Positions 63,826 through 64,000 of a DNA stretch of 64,000 nt are shown here, in pieces (positions within the stretch are counted from its first letter, which is position 1; each line of letters begins with the position of its first letter). Where the stretch lies: NCBI GenBank assembly GCA_000156295.1, contig DS999226.1, positions 22,549 to 86,548 on the forward strand, in the 5' to 3' direction. The position numbers were made by a program, and so were the translations under genes. The notes under the pieces were generated by a model. That model did not search any database. It was not told the DNA's origin and was given only the letters and a program-made list of their open reading frames with translations. The DNA is from a marine gamma proteobacterium HTCC2148 (GTDB lineage: Bacteria > Pseudomonadota > Gammaproteobacteria > Pseudomonadales > Halieaceae).

Positions 63826-64000
63826 CAGGCACCTCCTCTCAACACCAGCCGGGGGTTCCGGAGGGTGATTTCTGTTTGCATCATTAACCTGCGAATATCG
63901 TCTGCGGGCGCTAATGTGATATCGCCCAACCGATAGGTTTTCTCGTTGATATAGCCGGGGTCGGTCTCCTGGCTACGAAGCAAAATAAAAGCCTGCATCG
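63825..64000 (-). CDS. pilW: Type IV pilus minor pilin PilW (C-terminal end only)
   Basis: The minus frame entering from the right edge reads MQAFILLRSQETDPGYINEK, then TYRLGD and RRLMMQTEITLRNPRLVL before TGA 63827-63825. LLRS followed by Y.LG.. and TITLRN is the PilW C-terminus. AGAGGAGG directly before the end serves as the ribosome site of pilX. The rest of the gene is outside the window. Confidence 0.8.
   Translation of the reverse strand, partial: MQAFILLRSQETDPGYINEKTYRLGDITLAPADDIRRLMMQTEITLRNPRLVLRGGA

Noticed and set aside
1..64000. CRISPR array, tRNA or rRNA genes, phage genes
   Set aside because: No regularly spaced repeats, cloverleaf-like sequences, rRNA signatures or phage structural genes were noticed by eye; small RNAs cannot be excluded.

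Overview
The window looks like the chromosome of an aerobic, heterotrophic Gram-negative gammaproteobacterium, probably marine (Cellvibrionales/Halieaceae-like). This is inferred from three large TonB-dependent receptors, Tat and lipoprotein export signals, a PilW-X-Y1-E minor pilin operon, a Fur-family zinc regulator and many catabolic oxidoreductases. No rRNA, tRNA or CRISPR array was seen.

Layout, left part (1-34 kb). This is a patchwork of short, mostly single-gene transcription units: coniferyl-aldehyde-dehydrogenase-like enzyme (cut by the window edge), membrane protein, decayed TetR gene, Tat-exported flavoprotein, MetA-pathway porin-like protein, large arylsulfatase, TetR regulator, alpha/beta-hydrolase lipoprotein, TonB receptor, DUF1214 and DUF1254 proteins, M3 peptidase, phospholipase-C-like lipoprotein, small exported proteins, a 1304-residue fibronectin-III surface protein, SDR, serine hydrolase and a copper-monooxygenase-like lipoprotein. 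Many of these units are separated by degenerate fragments of one IS6-like transposase family whose ends share the motif GGTAYYGNCAAGTTAACTCG. Two IS91-type transposase tails and several broken genes (tetR, acyl-CoA synthetase, fimT) lie among them, so the region appears to have been assembled by IS activity and then eroded.

Middle part (34-47 kb). This is cleaner metabolic DNA: a homocysteine S-methyltransferase-like gene, a TrpB2 / TonB receptor / CMD-peroxidase operon, a DsbA-like isomerase, an aldo-keto reductase, an SDR, and a B12-radical-SAM gene followed by a Rieske oxygenase.

47-56.6 kb is a coherent zinc-starvation island. It holds a His/Asp/Glu-rich ZnuD-like receptor, a frameshifted DUF1826 gene, a DUF2796 metal-binding protein, a MerC-domain protein, a second-type phosphoribosyl-AMP cyclohydrolase, a COG0523 (CobW) GTPase, DUF3299, a MacB/LolD-like ABC pair, an exported protein and Zur. 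Three related palindromes (core ATGATATRTTRTA) sit in front of its transcription units and are probable Zur boxes. Together the genes would capture zinc at the outer membrane, handle it in the periplasm and envelope, and redistribute or economise it in the cytoplasm, with Zur feeding back on the set.

The right end (56.6-64 kb) holds an amine-oxidase lipoprotein and, on the minus strand, the type IV pilus minor pilin operon pilW-pilX-pilY1-pilE, cut by the window end.
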